Shown here: piece by piece, positions 4,748-5,919 of the stretch | How positions within the stretch are numbered: position 1 is the first letter of the stretch | Layout: each line of letters opens with the position of its first letter | Assembly: GCA_964421875.1 (NCBI GenBank) | Contig: CAYQZD010000175.1 | Location: forward strand, 1-5,919 | Source of the DNA: CAYQZD01 sp964421875 | Lineage (GTDB): Bacteria > Electryoneota > Tariuqbacteria > Tariuqbacterales > Tariuqbacteraceae | Direction of reading: 5' to 3' | Length of the DNA: 5,919 nt | Program-made: the position numbers and the translations under genes | Notes under the pieces: generated by a model | The model's database searches: none | Told to the model about the DNA's origin: nothing | What the model saw: the letters and a program-made list of their open reading frames with translations, nothing else

Positions 4748-5704
4748 CTATTTAACCAACAAAACCTTCCTCACTCCCCGCATCCCCCTTTCATCTCCCA
4801 GCGAAATAAAATAGACTCCCGAACCATGTCGAGCGCCATCCCACATAATCCGATGCTCGCCTTTTGCCATTTCCCCTTCAAACAGCGTCTCCACCCGCTG
4901 CCCCAGCTGATTATACACCGCCACACGCACCGGAAGCGTCCGCTCCAGCGTCAAGGGAATGGTGGTAACCGCATTGCTTATCTCATTGTTCCGCCAAAAA
5001 CTGACGCCGCCAGGACCATCGCCAACAAACAAGTCCAAATCCCCGTCTCCATCCAAATCGCCGAAAGTGGGGCGGCTCTGATAATTGGCAGCTATGTTTT
5101 GAAATCTTTCATCGGTTAAAGAAAAAATCGGATTTACATAAATTCCAATATCGGAAAAATAATTTATATTACCATCCGTATCCCCTAAAAACATATCCTT
5201 CAATCCGTCGCAATTTATATCAGCATAGGATGGATAAGGGGACATACCAATGTCAATCCCAATAAAATTCTGCGTCACCAATTCAAACACCGCCGAATCC
5301 GGTCGGCCAATATTCTCATAAAAGTCTATATCTCCATGCCGATTGTCTTCTCCCCAGCTCCTTTCTCCCACGAATAAATCGTAATCCCCATCATCATCAA
5401 TGTCGCAGAAAGCCGGTGATGCGATGCGCCCCACATTGATACCCTGATATTGTTGGGAAACAAGCGTGAAATTGTATTGTTGCGGCGTCCCATCGTTGCG
5501 ATAATAATGAATATTACCATCCTCATCACCAAGAAACATATCATAATCGCCGTCAGCGTTGATGTCGCAGAAGGCAGGATTACATCTCATCCCTAAGTCA
5601 ATATTCATAAAATAATTAGTAACTAATACCATAATAGCCGAATCAGGAGTCCCGTCATTTCTGTAGAACATTAATTCGTCCGGAACTTGCCGTTGCACCA
5701 ACAT
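4748..5704 (-). CDS. FG-GAP/VCBS repeat protein, C-terminal part after a frameshift
   Basis: Main part of a secreted repeat protein whose N-terminus is the entry at 5655-5900. Read through the frameshift the product would be about 383 residues. This part carries four of five repeats with the calcium-binding pattern D-x-D-G-x-x-D (P-x-F-C-D-I-x-x-D-G-D-Y-D-x-F-x-G; fused positions about 108, 162, 223 and 277, the 223 copy degenerate as INCDGLKD). Each leads to a G-x-I-x-[YF]-[YF] strand, suggesting beta-propeller blades. The last roughly 70 residues (VRVAVYNQLGQRVETL ... WDG ... GVYFISL ... VLLVK) resemble the FlgD-Ig/T9SS type A sorting-domain tail, but the PNPFNP motif that usually precedes it is missing. 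The first 12 codons from the ATG at 5704 are out-of-frame relics, so this ATG is probably not a real start. Likely surface or secreted; ligand unknown. Confidence 0.8.
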   Translation of the reverse strand: MLVQRQVPDELMFYRNDGTPDSAIMVLVTNYFMNIDLGMRCNPAFCDINADGDYDMFLGDEDGNIHYYRNDGTPQQYNFTLVSQQYQGINVGRIASPAFCDIDDDGDYDLFVGERSWGEDNRHGDIDFYENIGRPDSAVFELVTQNFIGIDIGMSPYPSYADINCDGLKDMFLGDTDGNINYFSDIGIYVNPIFSLTDERFQNIAANYQSRPTFGDLDGDGDLDLFVGDGPGGVSFWRNNEISNAVTTIPLTLERTLPVRVAVYNQLGQRVETLFEGEMAKGEHRIMWDGARHGSGVYFISLGDERGMRGVRKVLLVK

Positions 5705-5900
5705 TCAAGCCTAAAAACAAATCAAAATCCCCATCTCTATCAATATCACAGAAGGTCGGATTCAAATAATTATACCCCGTAGTCCAGGGAACTTGACATT
5801 TTACGCTGTCGAAATATACCGGTATAGTATTCCTCTCCTGCGTAAAATCCCAAGCGAAGACCGTAACCGGAACCGCCAATATGATTAAAATCCATCTCAT
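5655..5900 (-). CDS. N-terminal fragment of the VCBS repeat protein (signal peptide plus first repeat)
   Basis: Starts at ATG 5900 with AAGG 6 nt upstream. Residues 1-16 are a signal peptide ending VFA before Trp17. The first FG-GAP-type repeat follows at about 48-64 (NPTFCDIDRDGDFDLFLG). The frame then ends at a TGA after GRINVLQK. In the other repeats the matching place reads G-x-I-N/H/D-Y/F-Y/F, and dropping one base (the plus-strand C at 5669) restores GRINFYRNDGTPDSA and joins the frame of 4748-5704. The two pieces are therefore one gene carrying a one-base insertion, or a sequencing error. No slippery heptamer is visible, so programmed frameshifting is unlikely. Confidence 0.8.
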   Translation of the reverse strand: MRWILIILAVPVTVFAWDFTQERNTIPVYFDSVKCQVPWTTGYNYLNPTFCDIDRDGDFDLFLGLNVGATASSGRINVLQK

Positions 5901-5906
5901 GGCGCA

Positions 5907-5910
5907 CCTT
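5907..5910 (-). promoter_or_regulatory. Ribosome binding site of the VCBS repeat gene
   Basis: AAGG on the minus strand lies 6 nt before the ATG at 5900, supporting that start directly ahead of the signal peptide. The promoter must lie beyond the right edge of the window. Confidence 0.5.
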
Positions 5911-5919
5911 GATTTGTCT

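Noticed and set aside
4580..5119. Plus-strand open frame of 179 codons
   Set aside because: It begins in palindromic repeats, passes through the heptamer array (giving a YLISYILYLIS-like run) and then runs antisense to the VCBS gene.
5660..5675. Programmed ribosomal frameshift in the VCBS gene
   Set aside because: No X-XXY-YYZ slippery heptamer or downstream stimulatory hairpin is evident; a simple one-base indel explains it.

Overview
The window holds three protein-coding loci, all read from the minus strand, separated by unusually repeat-rich intergenic DNA. In transcription order (right to left) they are: (i) a secreted FG-GAP/VCBS-repeat protein with a FlgD/T9SS-type C-terminal sorting-like domain, broken by a one-base frameshift near 5669 (4748-5900); (ii) a class II tRNA nucleotidyltransferase (CCA-adding type) with an HD domain (2935 to about 4320); and (iii) an exported protein with an N-terminal FecR-like domain, an acidic Pro/Gly linker and a predicted outer-membrane beta-barrel (499-2496). 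The signal peptides, the barrel ending in Phe and the sorting-like domain point to a diderm bacterium. The FecR-barrel architecture, the VCBS protein with a C-terminal sorting-like tail and the dense palindromic repeats resemble what is seen in FCB-group and related uncultured candidate phyla. This is inference from gene style; no phylogenetic marker fixes the lineage.

Layout. 1-498: no gene; two REPIN-like inverted pairs, two candidate intrinsic terminators for leftward transcripts (236-271 and 185-213), and a second copy of a structured leader element (401-490). 499-2496: FecR/barrel gene with a strong Shine-Dalgarno, a structured leader and a good sigma-70-like promoter (2611-2639). 2640-2934: repeat-bearing spacer. 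2935-4320: tRNA nucleotidyltransferase. 4321-4747: a 430-bp cluster of short palindromes ending in a five-copy heptamer tandem repeat. 4748-5900: frameshifted VCBS-repeat gene, complete at its 5' end.

The three genes share no obvious pathway. The wide repeat-filled gaps and the separate promoter argue against one operon. Two are envelope or secreted proteins; the third is tRNA housekeeping. The most interesting non-coding signal is a roughly 90-nt element present upstream of the FecR/barrel gene and again, in the same orientation, just downstream of it. Two hairpins are largely preserved between the copies, including one compensatory base-pair change, which suggests an RNA-level function. A second theme is the set of palindromes with constant shoulders (GTCATTC ... 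GAATCC) and variable, self-complementary cores. A third is the presence of 7-bp tandem repeats directly after two of the three stop codons.
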